Below are positions 12,421 to 24,111 of a stretch of DNA of 64,000 nucleotides, in pieces; position 1 is the stretch's first letter, and each line of letters opens with the position of its first letter. The translations under genes and the position numbers were made by a program. This DNA is from Aquarana catesbeiana (lineage: Eukaryota; Chordata; Amphibia; Anura; Ranidae). The notes below the pieces were generated by a model that saw nothing but the letters and a program-made list of their open reading frames with translations, ran no database searches and was not told the origin of the DNA. The stretch is from contig NC_133328.1 of the NCBI RefSeq assembly GCF_042186555.1, positions 497,887,106 to 497,951,105 of the forward strand, read 5' to 3'.

Positions 12421-12860
12421 ATCCCCTCTCCCCAAAAAATAGGACACTAATCCGCATGCTTACCCCTAAGCACCCAGCTCAATTTCTTCCCATATGCCCC
12501 CACCACAAATCCCCTCCCCCCAAAAAAAAATCTTTCCCCTCCTAGCACAAATCCTCTACTCCTCAGATTTCCACTCCAAGAACAAATTCCCCCCCCCCCC
12601 CAAAAAAAAATCTCCCCTCTACCATGTTACTGTTATAGCTCAAACCCCCCAATCCCCCCCTCCCAGCACAAATCCTCTTCCCCCACCCCCCTTCGTAACA
12701 CAAATCCCCCAAAATCACCACTCCTAGTGCACCACCTCAAATTTGCCCTGCTAAAAGAATTCTTACCCCGGCTGCCCCCAAAATTCCCCTTCTCAACACA
12801 AATCCCCTCCCCCAATCTCCTTGTGGTGCCCCCCTCCCCACCTCACAAGATACCACAGTG
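12421..12860 (+). repeat. Pyrimidine-rich degenerate minisatellite
   Basis: Repeats of about 20-35 bp built on cacaaatcccctccccc plus short A runs. The + strand is almost all C, A and T. Open frames here only reflect the proline-rich composition. Confidence 0.7.
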
Positions 12861-13904
12861 CCCAGGTCAGCTGCCCTTCCTGCCCACCCCATATCCCGGG
12901 GAAATGAAATTTAAGTCCTGTAAACAAGTAGGAGTGGGGGTGTGTTCTAGTAAAATGTATTTATTTATTTAGGCAGAGATTAATAATAAAGCTGCCCAGG
13001 GCCCCCCTGTTTAGCTGATGAGGCCTGGACCAGTTGTACTGCCTTATAAGCAGCCCTGGCCAGAAACCTGTTATTGCTCAAAGCAGAACACTTCCGGGTT
13101 CAAAAAAAGAAGGTGGATCGGCAAATAGAAGTTCATCACTATAACCCTGCTTGGGTCATCCTGAATTCCTGATGTCAATCCCAACTGCTACGTAGACCAG
13201 GAGCTCAGTGTTAAAAAGGTTATGCAGAGCAAAGATACAATGATAGCAGCAGTCTTCCAGGTCCAGTGCTCAGTGGCTGCCCTTCTGCACAATAGCCACA
13301 GAGGGTCACTCACTCAGCACCGTTTATCATTCAGAGAAAGTCTTGTGTTATTTTCAGTGAATACAAGTTCACCAATTGGAAATGGTTGGGGGAGGTGGGG
13401 CAGTGACATCAGGATCACCACCTCATCCAATTAGAGAATGCCTTGTAAGGCATTCCACAGGGATCAGTCACGTATGAGATTTGCATTCTAACATATAACT
13501 ATGCAATAAGAATCATACCTAAACCCCAAATGTAATCTCTTTTATGATTGAGCAACACATATATGTGGCATCAAGGAAATGGGCTTTATTGGGTGGCATA
13601 TATATGCGCTCCTGTGTTTGTGCTGGAAGCACTTGATCGACTGGGGTCTCATTCTAAAGATCAGGAGCTGGGAGAACTGGCTCCCAATCATGTGCTGTTT
13701 GTGATTAGCCAACCAGTGATCACTACTATGAAGACCCACCCCAGTGTCCAGTGTGCTTTTCCTCTGTAAAGAGGAAAAAATACAATGTATCACCTCACTG
13801 GAGAAGTCTAAAAAAAATTGGGTTAAAAAAAAAGAAAGCTTAACTAGATCAGGGCTTGATCAACTTTAGTGAGTGGCTGTGTTAGTGACAGTAGCATAAT
13901 AAAC
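12861..13904. other. Intergenic, no gene seen
   Basis: Moderately AT-rich DNA without recognised repeats or conserved open frames. The open frames on both strands around 13542-13793 are short and low quality. Confidence 0.4.
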
Positions 13905-14386
13905 TTAAAGTGGTGTTCCACCCCCAAAATAAAAATGCATAAATGTGACTTAAAAAACAAAAAATTTGTAATTTTTTTTTACTCACCTCTAAATGCCTGT
14001 TGCTAGGGGGTCCCTCGTAGTCTGCCTCCTTCAGTGCCTGGGCTGGTGACATCACTTCCCCTCGGCGCAGGAAGGGCTTAGCTCTGCCCCCTCCCTCTTG
14101 TCAATCATATGGGACACGTGACAGATCCCATATGATTGTGCGGCCAATCACGGCGCGTGGCGCCGCTCGAGCATGCGCAGTGGGTGCCCGGCTGTGAAGC
14201 CAAAGCTGAGCGCCCACAGTTGCAATGCCGGTGCCGCCGAACGGAGGGGGAGACGAGCGGGGCTTCCAATCCCCCGCATCGCTGGACCCTGGGACAGGTA
14301 AGTGTCCGATTATTAAAAGTCAGCAGCTGCAGTATTTGTAGCTGCTGACTTTTAATTTTTAATTTTTAGTGGAAACTCCTCTTTAA
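13905..14386. mobile_element. TTAA-ended MITE, family TTAAAGTGG, copy 1
   Basis: The left end ttaaagtggtgttccaccc (13905) mirrors the right end gtggaaactcctctttaa (14369-14386). TTAA is present at both ends. An internal hairpin aaaagtcagcagctgca / tagctgctgactttt lies at about 14315-14353, and the same hairpin is in the copy at 20516-21001. It has a GC-rich middle and no coding capacity. Confidence 0.75.
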
Positions 14387-14742
14387 AAAGTGGAAGATTC
14401 AATACAACACTACAATATCTGTATAAATATCACACAATGTGATACTTTGTGAAAGTAATAAAAAAGCTTAAAACATCTGTATCTGTTTCTAAAACAGTCC
14501 AAAAACAAATATCGTTCAATCCCCTTTTTGTATTAAGTTCATCCATGGACCATGTTTCTTTGTATAAATATAAAAAATTCAGTGCGGATCGTTGTGTCCC
14601 TTCACCAATTCATATGGACAGCCACTCACCAGATAGTATTGGCTTTCTTCAAAGAAAGATTGTAAAAAAAAAAACGTTCTAAACTCTTTTTGTTGAGTAT
14701 AGATGTTTCTCTCATGCTATGAGATCTCCTCTTTTCTCTACA
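14387..14742. other. Intergenic, no gene seen
   Basis: AT-rich stretch without recognisable features. Confidence 0.4.
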
Positions 14743-15045
14743 ACAGGGGTCAGGAACCTTTTTCCACTTAAGGGCTGGATTCAATGTATGTGAATGCATG
14801 GAGGGGCGCATTCACCTGCTAATAAATAAAGATAATAATCTGGACCCCTTTACATTACACAGCCCCGCACCTCTGGACCCCTTTACATTACACAGCCCCG
14901 CCCTTTTGGACCCCTTTACATTACACAGCCCCTGTAGCTCTGGCCCCCTTTACATTACACAGCCCCCCTGCATATTACACAGCCCCCCTGCACATCACAC
15001 AGCACCCCCCTTCTCAGCCCCCCCTGCATATTACCCAGACCCCAT
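14743..15045 (+). repeat. hAT-like 5' end with ~31-bp minisatellite
   Basis: The sequence caggggtcaggaacctttttcc at about 14745 resembles the CAGGGGT-type start of hAT elements. It is followed by four tandem ~31-33-bp units (14838-14966) built on ggacccctttacattacac, then shorter degenerate units with catattacacagcccc. I could not find a matching right terminus, so the hAT call is tentative. Confidence 0.45.
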
Positions 15046-15049
15046 GCTA

Positions 15050-15293
15050 TGCTTGCGCACACTCGTGGAATGGTGACAAACTACAGTACTTAAAAATCTC
15101 CAAAGGCGATGCTTTAAACATTTCTACAGGTTACCAGTTTAGAGTTAATGAGGAGGTCTTGTGCTAGAATTACTGCTCTCGCTCAAACGATCAAGGCGAT
15201 ACCTCACATGTGTGGTTTAAACACTGTTTACATTTGCGGTCGTGACTTACGTATGTGTTCGCTTCTGCGCACGAGCACGGAGGGATGGGCACT
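15050..15293 (-). repeat. TTAACC-family interior fragment, reverse strand
   Basis: Read on the - strand this matches 6930-7140 in order: the gctctcgc region, then aaatgtaaacag, then atgtgaggtatc, then the cagtaatt and gacctcct segments, then ggtaacctgta. It therefore belongs to the same family as 6842-9030 but lies in the opposite orientation to the adjoining element end at 15294. Confidence 0.65.
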
Positions 15294-15945
15294 TTAACCA
15301 CTTCCCACCAAAGGACGTCAAATGATGTCCAGGACTTTCAGTGGGAATATCTGAATGAGGCCTGCAGCTACAGGCCTCATTCAGATATCCTTGTTTTCAG
15401 CCGGCGATTCTGTGCACCATAAGAATGATCATAGCGGCAGTTCCACCACTTGATCATTCTTACAGGCGACGGGAGGGGAGATCCCCCCTCCCGCCGCCAT
15501 CCGGTGCTTCTCCGGGCCCTCCCGTGCCATCAGGGACCCGGAGAAAGAATCGGCCACCACCGGATGACGAGCATAGAGATGTCCGGTGACCATATGGTCA
15601 CCGATCATTTCTATGACCTTCGGGGGCCCAGGCACGACGTTATGACGTCAAGTCTGGGCCGCGGATGTAAACAAAGCCGCGATCGTGGCTGGTAAGCATG
15701 AGATCGTGGATTTTTTTCCCGATCTCATGCTTTCCAGCATGGAGGAGAGATGTGGGGTCTTATTGACCCCGCATCTCTCCATAAAGAGGACCTGTCACTA
15801 ATGACTCCTATTACAAGGGATGTTTACATTCCTTGTAATAGGAATAAAAGTGATTAAAAAAATGTTGTAAAAGAAACTAAAAATAAAAAAAAATAAAGCA
15901 AAATAAAAAAAAATGAAAATGCCCCTGTCCAACTTTGGTATAAAC
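15294..15945 (+). mobile_element. TTAACC-family element with a train of hairpins
   Basis: It begins TTAACCACTTCCCACC (TTAA at 15294-15297). At least five strong inverted repeats follow: 15345-15364 with 15371-15390 (19 of 20 paired), 15420-15431 with 15451-15462, 15691-15705 with 15721-15735, 15744-15759 with 15765-15780, and 15806-15820 with 15831-15843. It ends in an A-rich aaaataaagc region that corresponds to 6842-6925, so together the two copies outline one longer family. No open frame. Confidence 0.7.
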
Positions 15946-17086
15946 ACCAAAGTATGGGACTTTCACGCCTGGTCCACACCAGATGATGTCTCTTTAGACG
16001 AAACGCATCGGGACGAGCCCTGCTGATGTCACTGCGTTACCCACAAACCTTATTTTCAAGCGCTTGATCCACTTTCCAAATGTGAGTGTTTCCAATATTT
16101 TTTTACTAAATTTCTATTTTTATAGGGATTCACATGTGGAGTATTTTCTTTTTTGGTCATGCTATTTTGAACATTTGAGAGAATTTGGTATAACAAGTTG
16201 ACTGCTTCTGAGGACTGCTTCTCTGTGACATCTCTTGACCAATTGGACAGTCTTCACAGTTTATCCAGGGAATGTTATATCTATGGTTTAAAAATCTTTA
16301 TATGATGGCACATGGACTTTAGTTTGGGTGTGAATTTCACATCACCTTTCACTGTTTTTTGTGGTCATTGCACAGTTTTTATATATATGAATTTTTATGA
16401 CCATTAATTTTTTGAGCGCTGCACAAAATTTTACCTTTCACAATTACCATTACATCTATCTAAGTGTGTCCTGGCCCTAACCCGCTCTCCCACAGATTTT
16501 GTTAAAAGACAACAAAAATCTTGTTCGCATTCAAAAAATAATTTCATCTTGCATTACACCCACCATGCCTGCTAACCCACTTTACAAGGAAGGATGTCAG
16601 CTCTCCCTAACTCTGGAGGTCACCATTAGGCATCTAGAAGTCCGGGAGGTCACTACATTGGTCTGGAGTGGTTCCTAGCCAGTATTAGCCTAGAAAATGG
16701 CAAACAGCTCAGGGTAGCGGCAGGATAGGCTTCCGATGACCATTTAGATAGGTAGCGGTCCAATAGCACTGATAGCCTATAGTCAGGTTAGGGACCAAAA
16801 GATAGGCTAGATAGGCCTGATTTGCCTTGCAGGTGGCCTGTTCCAGACTTCTTCGCCATCGTTGTGTTCATCTGTACAAGTGTCCCCAGGAAGCCACCTC
16901 TCCACAGATGCATCATCCTCTCAAGCCAGATTGTGTTACGCCTTGCAAGCTAGCTCATCAGGGGCCCTTGCAACTTAACCGTGCCACAGTGCCTAATTGG
17001 AGGTATTGGTGTTAAAGGCCTTTAGTTATATATCCGTATATATAGATACATATATACACTGTTTTTTTCAGACATATGTAAACTTC
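15946..17086. other. Intergenic with repeat debris, no gene seen
   Basis: Apart from the hammerhead-like motif, this is AT-rich DNA with no conserved frame. Around 16600-16830 there are loose internal repeats of the gataggctaga / ggtagcgg kind. Confidence 0.4.
15971..16014 (+). ncRNA. Hammerhead-ribozyme-like motif, degenerate
   Basis: The order of elements fits a type I hammerhead: core box CAGATGA (15980-15986; consensus CUGANGA), stem II GTCT/AGAC with a CTTT loop (15988-15999), GAAA (16000-16003), a minimal stem III acgcat, then C at 16009 as the would-be cleavage base. GTCC (15972) could pair with GGAC (16011) as part of stem I. The U-to-A change in the core box and the G-to-A in stem III suggest it is inactive. 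The similarity could also be a repeat motif of other origin. Confidence 0.35.
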
Positions 17087-17935
17087 TCCGCAGGATGAGG
17101 AAACCTTGCAAGAAGATCTGAACAAATTAATGGGGTGGGCAACTACATGGCAAATGAGGTTTAATGTAGAAAAATTTAAAATAATGCATTTGGGTGGCAA
17201 AAATATGAATGTAATTTATACACTAGAGGGAGATCCTTTGGGGGAATCTAGGATGAAAAAGCACCAGTGGGTCCAAGTAGATGATGGCAATGCCAAGCTG
17301 CTGCTAACAAAGCAAACAGAATATTGGTATGCATTAAAAAAGGGATGAACTCCAGGGTTCAAGTGATAATTCTCCTACTCTACAAGACTTTGGTCCGGCC
17401 GCACCTAAAGTATGCTGTCCAGTTCTGGGCACCAGTCCTCAGGAAGGATGTACTGGAAATGGAGCGAGTACAAAGAAGGGCAACAAAGCTAATAAAGGGT
17501 CTGGAGGATCTTAGTTATGAGGAAAGGTTGCGAGCACTGAACTTCTTCTCTCTGGAGAAGAGACGCTTGAGAGGGGATATGATTTCAATTTACAAATAAC
17601 GTACTGGTGACCCCACAATAGGGATAAAACTTTTTCGCGGAAGGGAGTTTAACAACACACGTGGCCACTCATTAAAATTAGAAGAAAAGAGGTTTAACCT
17701 TAAACTACGTAGAGAGTTCTTTACTGTAAGAGTGGCAAGGATGTGTAATTATCTTCCACAGGTGGTGGTCTCAGTGGGGGGCATCGATAGTTTCAAAAAA
17801 CTATTAGATAAGCACCTGAATGACCACAACATACAGGGATATACATGGTAATACTGACTTATAATCACACACATAGTTTGGACTTGATGGACTTGTATCT
17901 TTTTTCAACCTCACCTACTATGTAACCATATAACT
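17087..17935 (+). mobile_element. CR1/L2-like LINE, 5'-truncated 3' end
   Basis: This is the C-terminal part of a non-LTR retrotransposon polyprotein, downstream of the reverse transcriptase core. Recognisable pieces: LNKLMGWATTWQMRFNVEK, YKTLVRPHLKYAVQFWAP, LERVQRRATKLI-like, LSYEERLRALN, then FSLEKRRLRGDMI. After a TAA at 17597 the same frame continues with NNTRGHSLKLEEKRFNLK and SIDSFKKLLDKHLNDH-like sequence to about 17850. The 3' untranslated end reads through tcaacctcacctactatgta. At least one frameshift lies near 17320. Dead fragment; orientation +. Confidence 0.82.
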
Positions 17936-18420
17936 AAATGTACATTCTTCCTGTTATTGCTTTGGTTGTATGTAATGCCATCACTTTATCATATATAAAG
18001 TTACACTAATCACCTGCTGGTATGTCTGCATATCTTTACTTTTAGAAATCTATGCTTATTTTGAGTGAGTTAATAGTTATTGTCCTAGAAAGGGATCATC
18101 ACTACATATGCTGGAGCCCTGCTCTAGGTGGAGGCACTGCCAATTATATATTCATTGTCCACTATTCCTTTACTGAAGGCTCTGGCTCCTTTGGTTACCT
18201 GCAGGTTGGTGCCATAGCCTGTGTGGAGACGGCAATTTCATATGATACCCCCTCATAACAGGGCTACACATCCAAGTGCCATAAAATTCAGTGTAGATTC
18301 CACATCCAGGTTCCCTCCACCACTTAAATTTGACATCCACTCATCTTCAAATATTGCTTCTCTTTAGAAAAAGATCAGAAAAAACGTACTCTGAAATCCT
18401 CTGATCCTAAACATCAGCTT
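17936..18420. other. Intergenic, no gene seen
   Basis: No recognised repeat or coding signal. Confidence 0.4.
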
Positions 18421-19735
18421 CCCTTGTTCAATAATTTTTATTAGTAGAGTGTAAATGAGAAGTTTCATAGCAACATTGAGTGTACAGAATGTAAGAACTG
18501 TTTACACAAATACCAGGAAACATATGAATGTATGCACAAATAAACAGTTCTGGCTATGTGATTAGACTTAAGTGCACTCAGGGTGCCTACCTTGGTTGTG
18601 TATGGGGCTTTTATGTCAAGAAAGAAAGAGGAACAGTGAGTATAGATGAGTGGTGAAAAGATGAGGGAGGAGGGGAGAGGGGGCTGGGAGGAAGCATGCA
18701 GTTGTGGGGGGGGGGGGCGTGGAGGAAATGGGGGAAAGAGTTCATTTGGCAGGTTCCAGGGCAATTCGTTCCGGGATGCCATGAGGCAGGTTTTCACAGC
18801 AGTGATCAAAATCTCACGGGAGAAATGTCATAATCCTGGGGTCCCAAACTCAACGGAATTTGGGCATGGTATTTTGGAATCGTGCTGTTAATTTTTCATT
18901 TATCAGGGTCCATTGGACTCTGGGTTTAACCTTTGATATGGTGATATGTGGTGACATCCAGGCGTTTGCTATGACTTGTTTTGCAGCTGTGAGTACATAA
19001 GTCATAAAGGTGAAGTGAGTATGGGGGCTGGGTGAAAAAGAGTTCGGAGGAGTTGGTACACTTGCTGTCAAAAATGCTGGGCTACTGGACAGGTCCACCA
19101 AATGTGCAAAAAGGATCCAGTGTCAGGGCAGCCACAAAAACAGTGCACAGTATAGTCGGTCAGAAACGTGTGTCAGCCTACTAGGAGCCATGTACAACCG
19201 AAGCAGCACTTTGTAATTAGTTTCCACGACCACTCCATTACAGGAGAGTTATTTTGTGGTGGCCCAAATTTAATCCCAGTGCCTTTGATCTAGGATATGC
19301 TGTAGGTCCTGTTCCCTTTTAGAGACACAGTTCAATGGTTGAGGTGTTTCTTTGGTGGTTAGGATATTGTATACGAAGGGTATAAAAGTCAAAGTCAATA
19401 TGTACTGTGGAAAATGCATAATGCTTGACCTGTAAGTAGTGGAATAATTCAGATTGCTGTATTAATGTGGTGAAAGTGGTGAAAATGTGGTAAGGTGAAA
19501 GGAATCCGCCTAAATATTTCTGACTGTCCCAGAGACATGGCGAGTGATTGGGATTGATAGAAATTTCCTGTATCAGGGAGGTAGCCACAGAAAGTTGTGA
19601 ATGGATAGGGGGGGCACAGTTGTGGGATGTTATATCAACCCACAGCGGGGTTTCATGACTAGGAGGCTTCTTTTCAAGCCAGCAGATCACCTCCACTTTT
19701 TCCCACTCCACTGTATTCACATCAGAAATCATGGG
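18421..19735 (-). mobile_element. L1-type LINE 3' fragment, reverse strand
   Basis: On the - strand, pieces of the ORF2 C-terminus are readable: HYLQVKHY (near 19420), the zinc-knuckle-like CFCGCPDTGSFLHIWWTCP (about 19130-19080), and LTAAKQVIANAWMSPHI (about 18985). These line up in order with the near-intact L1 at 46867-53258. The 3' end, at 18421, has AATAAA followed by ttattgaacaag and no poly(A). Frameshifts and stops make it a pseudogene. A G-rich tract at 18655-18740 lies in the 3' untranslated part. Confidence 0.82.
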
Positions 19736-20515
19736 AAATTAAAACAATACATGGCATAGTACTGCTAAAACTTAAGTGTTGTTTATTAAAAAGGAAATAT
19801 ATTCCAAAACATAAATCCTATAATGATCACACAGCATGTAAAGTAGTCTGCAGGTCCTACTGGGATCAGTTCCATCCGCTGCTAGCAGTGCTGCTAAAGC
19901 CTGCTACAGTACCTGCTAGTGTGTCTTCCAGGTCTATACCAATCAGAACAAATTAAGTACAAAAGAATAACACATTTTGCATGGATTGTTTGTGATGTGC
20001 CATAGTAATGATATAAAAATATACAGCTAAAGTTTAAAAAAATTGTTTGTTTTTTTTTGCTATTTTGAGCCAGTTTTCCTTTAATAATAAAACAAAATTA
20101 TGAGATGTCCAATAATATTAACCATCAATTTAAAAGCCCAATCTGTCCAGAAAAAAAACAATCTATAATCCATCTGGATACACTAAGTGGTTGTGATGAT
20201 ATGTACAGTTTTACTAACACATGTTAAAGTTGCAAAATTGTTTTTGGTCTTGAAATGGTTAATGAGAAAGTGCTACATTGCATACATAAACATAACATAC
20301 TGTATAGAACCAACAACTAGCTAAATATACAGAGTCTTGGGAGAATCCCAAAAGCAAGAAAAATTTACTAGTATAAAATAAATGCAAAATATTTACATAT
20401 TTACACATTTACACAGGTAGATGTGTGACTAAATGTTCATACGGCCGTGGCATCACTAGAAGGCAGATAGCATGAAGTGAGTCCAAAAAATAAGTCATAA
20501 GTCAAAATCTTCTGC
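19736..20515. other. AT-rich intergenic, no gene seen
   Basis: Long AT-rich stretch without repeats or frames that I can assign. Confidence 0.4.
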
Positions 20516-21001
20516 TTAAAGTGGAGTTCCACCCGTTTTTTTAGTTTATTAAAAGTCAACAGCTGCAAAAAGTGTAGCTGCTGACTTTTAATAAACAAAC
20601 ACCTACCTGTCCCACGGTCCAGCGTTGCGGGTGCCCGGAGTCTCGCTCCTCTCGCACCGTCATAGCAACTGTGGGTATTCGGCTGTGACAGCTTACGGCT
20701 TCACTGCCCGGGTTGCCCTCACATGCCTGAGTCGCACTGCGCTCTGCTATTGGGCCGGCAATCTTCTGGGACCTGTGACATGTCCCAGAAGATTGCTGGC
20801 AGGGAGGGGCAGTCTAGGGCGAGAGGGGGGTTGCCTAGGCAGCCGAGAAGAAGAAGCAGGAAGTGGGACAGGAAGTCCCACTAAAATGAAGGTACCCACT
20901 CTCCCCTTCCCCCCCAAAAAATGATATGCCAAGTGTGGCATGTAAGGGGGCAAGGAGTGATTAAAGCAGAAGTTACACTTTTGGGTGGAACTCCGCTTTA
21001 A
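20516..21001. mobile_element. TTAA-ended MITE, family TTAAAGTGG, copy 2
   Basis: The termini ttaaagtggagttccaccc (20516) and gggtggaactccgctttaa (20983-21001) are near-perfect inverted repeats with TTAA at both ends. It contains the same aaaagtcaacagctgca / tagctgctgactttt hairpin (20547-20590) as the 13905 copy and a GC-rich centre. Non-coding; needs a transposase from elsewhere. Confidence 0.82.
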
Positions 21002-22377
21002 GGATAAGAAGGCAGAATTTTATTTTACCCAGCTATTTAAACTATTTAAACTATTCTAGTATTCAATGCTGCATAAAATAAAATTCATTAAGGAACTTTT
21101 TCCAATGCCATATAAAAATTATGTGTAAATGTCACCATAATTGTATTTATTAAAGTGAATTTAATGCCAAATGAACCTACACCTATAAAAAAAGTTTGAC
21201 TTATTGTTTTAGCAAAACTTTTTTTTATTGTTTTACATTGTATATAGAATGAAGAGGGATTAGAACACCTGTCAGATTTTTATTCCTGTCTGTGTTCCTG
21301 ATAGGGAGAATCACCCTCTCTTGTCCTGTTTATCAATATCACTGAAGTTTAAATAAACTATATGCCTGATTTAACATTTGTTGCAAGTCCTGGTCCCTAA
21401 TATTTCTTCATTATGAACACTAAACACCGACATGGAATCTTGTTAAACAATACTGAAGTCAAAAATATAACAACAAGATAGTGACATATGGTGACTAAAT
21501 AATGTATTAAAAGATTTAAAAAAAACAAAACATACATCTATATCCACAATATATTAGGTGCTATAATTAGGTGCTCCCTTTGCTGAATATTATTATATGT
21601 CACTGATGTAAAGCCACCTACTGTATATCTGATTTTTTAAATGAATTAGCCCTACATGGAATGTTATAATCTTTAGAAAAGCACATTCATTTTCTTTCTC
21701 ATCTGATGAAAGTGACTACATGTTTGGAAGCTTTCTATAATACAAAACAACCCATCACATAATCATGTTCACTTACATCTTTTATTTCAGTTCACTGTCA
21801 TCATGCAACAGAATCCAACTGCTAAGCTTGTGAAGTAGGCCAACGGAAGAAATAAGATCTAAATTTGGTGAATTAATCATAAGCACCCTTTCACCTAGAC
21901 TGTATGAAGTGCAAATAATTGTTATATACTAATGTGATAAAATTTTATCAGCTGAAACACTGTTCTGAAACTGAAATAGATCCCAGAGCTCGAAACCCAC
22001 ACTTAGACAATCGTAAAATTAAAGCTGAAGTTCAAGGAAACAGCTGAATACACAGAATTACATATATAATAGCTGTTTTACTTTAATTATGATTAATATT
22101 CCTGATCATCCAGGTCTGAGATTTACAAAGATCTGTCACACAGAACAGCCTTGCCTGACAGTTGGGGATCTGACCTTTATTTGCTGCAGTTTCACTTTCA
22201 CTTACATATCTTTCCCCCACCCCCAACCTGTGATGTGGCTGTGAAAGTAGAAGCAGCACACTGATGAGCTCATCTCTTTGTCACTTTGCTTATTCCTCCT
22301 ATGAGCATGCTCCTTGCTCTGCAGCACACTGACTGGCTCCTTGTTCTGCTTCTCCCTCCCCTTCTCTACGCTCTGTT
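21002..22377. other. Intergenic, no gene seen
   Basis: AT-rich sequence that looks low in repeats. No open frame or splice pattern that I can support. Confidence 0.4.
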
Positions 22378-22385
22378 GTATAAAC

Positions 22386-22571
22386 CATTGGTTCTCAACC
22401 TCAGTCCTCAAGTACCCCCAACGGGCCATGTTTTCAGGTTTTTCATTACTTTGCACAGCTGCTTTAAATCAATATCAATGATATGGTGTTGATAAGAACT
22501 ATTTTATCCAAGGGAAGTTCCCAAAACATGGCTCCTTGCGGGTACTTGAGGACTGTGGTTGAGAACCACTG
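22386..22571. mobile_element. hAT-type MITE, 186 bp
   Basis: The inverted ends ggttctcaacc (22390) and ggttgagaacc (22557) lie within CA...TG termini. An 8-bp target duplication flanks it, gtataaac (22378-22385) and gtataaaa (22572-22579), with one mismatch. Inner parts also pair (ctcaagtaccc with gggtacttgag). Eight-bp duplications are the hAT signature; there is no coding capacity. Confidence 0.85.
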
Positions 22572-22899
22572 GTATAAAATGACTGCAAATTGAAATTAGG
22601 TACTTGAGTTGCTTACATTTACAAAAACACATTCTATGATATATTTTTGAAGCGGGAGCTACTTTAAGTTGTGCCTGTTTGTTTACCAGGATGGATGTCA
22701 GCTTTAAGATAATCCTGTCACAATTGTTTCAACGTTAAATGTATCCACACTAATCCATCTGTCTAGGATGATGGCTGCAGACACAAAAGGTGTACATAAG
22801 TGAAGAAAATAATGTAAATAATTTCAGCACTTCCACTAAGAAAGTCAAAAACACATCTTATTCTATCACAAAGAGATCAACATATTCTTTAGATGCTAA

Positions 22900-24111
22900 A
22901 CAAGCTCCACTCTACTGTACTCAAAGAAATTATGGCCGCCATCATCAAGGGTAACCAAATATACTCACTAGAGCATCGGACCTAGTGGCATATCAAGAGG
23001 TCAACAGATGGAATAATTCTCTGCAGAGATTGGTATCCCTTGTGTTGCTTCAACCTCAGCAGGGGAATTTTTCAACTGGTAAATTCCACTCAATCGTATT
23101 TTGACCTCTTGAAACCTAGACAATTAAAAATGTGTGTATAAAATACCTGGCCACATACTCCCCCCATTGCTTTTGCAGCTGCGCAGAAGCAGGCACCCAT
23201 CGCCACATTTGGTGGACCTGTCCACTGGTTAAAACATTTTGGACAAAAATTTTCATATCTTCTCCACGTTGTTTAACAACTCACTAGACCCAAACCCAGT
23301 TATGGCCTTACTCAACAAAAAACCCAAGTAACCCACCTACAATTTAAACTCTTCCTGCAGGTACCACTTCGAAGCAAGCGATCGACAAGGCCTGGAAAAC
23401 TCCTCATCTTAATACTGAAGAGACCAAAAAAAGAGTCACCAGAGCCATGATTAATGCTAAAATAGAAGCAGTTTTCTTGGACAGAATCCTAAAATATGAA
23501 CGTATCCACGGCTGTGGCAGCCGTTGATAGATCACTTCCTCCCCTCAGATTTTTACAAATCTTTATTGTTCCATTGAGCCCCCTGAAAATATGACATCAG
23601 AGCCACTCTGAAATAGATTTTTAACCCCATCCTAACCCCCCCCCCGGGGCCTTTCTTATCCCTCTGACCATATCTCTATATTTTCTGTTTAACCGTACCA
23701 GCGCCCCTTGACATTCGAGACCTATTTTCCTCTTTCTCTCTAGTTTCCATTCCTGTTTTTTTCTATACTTTCTCTTTTCACCTGTTGGTTCTCATACATA
23801 CTAACCACCCTGATTTAGGATAACCCAATCTAAGAAAGGCAATCTGTTCTGATCCCAACTACATCTGATGCTCCAGGAGTTAGAGTGTTAAGATATGCAT
23901 AACATCCCTTTCCCGTCACCATCCTCCTCTACCCCATGGTTTATCAGCATCTTCTATTTACTCCATATATTGTTAGATGACCCTCGCATACTGAGTTTCA
24001 TATTATCACCCACTGACATAACCTCGCTGAGGGTTCCCTCTTCCTTAAACTCAGTAGGCGCCTGCGGTATCCCTTAACCTCAGGTACCATGGTACTATGC
24101 AATCATCACGC
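22900..24111 (+). mobile_element. L1-type LINE 3' fragment (first part)
   Basis: Decayed ORF2 C-terminus in + orientation: CFCSCAEAGTHRHIWWTCP (about 23185-23240), then after stops SKQAIDKAWKTPHL (about 23365-23410) and a final frame ending at about 23528. It is followed by a pyrimidine-rich 3' untranslated region. The L1 is interrupted at 24112 by a TTAA-ended insert and resumes at 25190. Its 5' limit near 22900 is approximate. Confidence 0.72.

Noticed and set aside
12494..12972. Proline-rich open frames on + and a glycine-rich one on -
   Set aside because: They follow from the C/A-rich minisatellite; no start context or conserved sequence.
14838..15030. CRISPR-like direct repeats (~31 bp)
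   Set aside because: Units are directly adjacent with no spacers; an ordinary minisatellite.
19319..19732. 137-codon gene on the - strand
   Set aside because: It lines up with the C-terminal region of L1 ORF2 and is part of the 18421-19735 L1 fragment, not a host gene.
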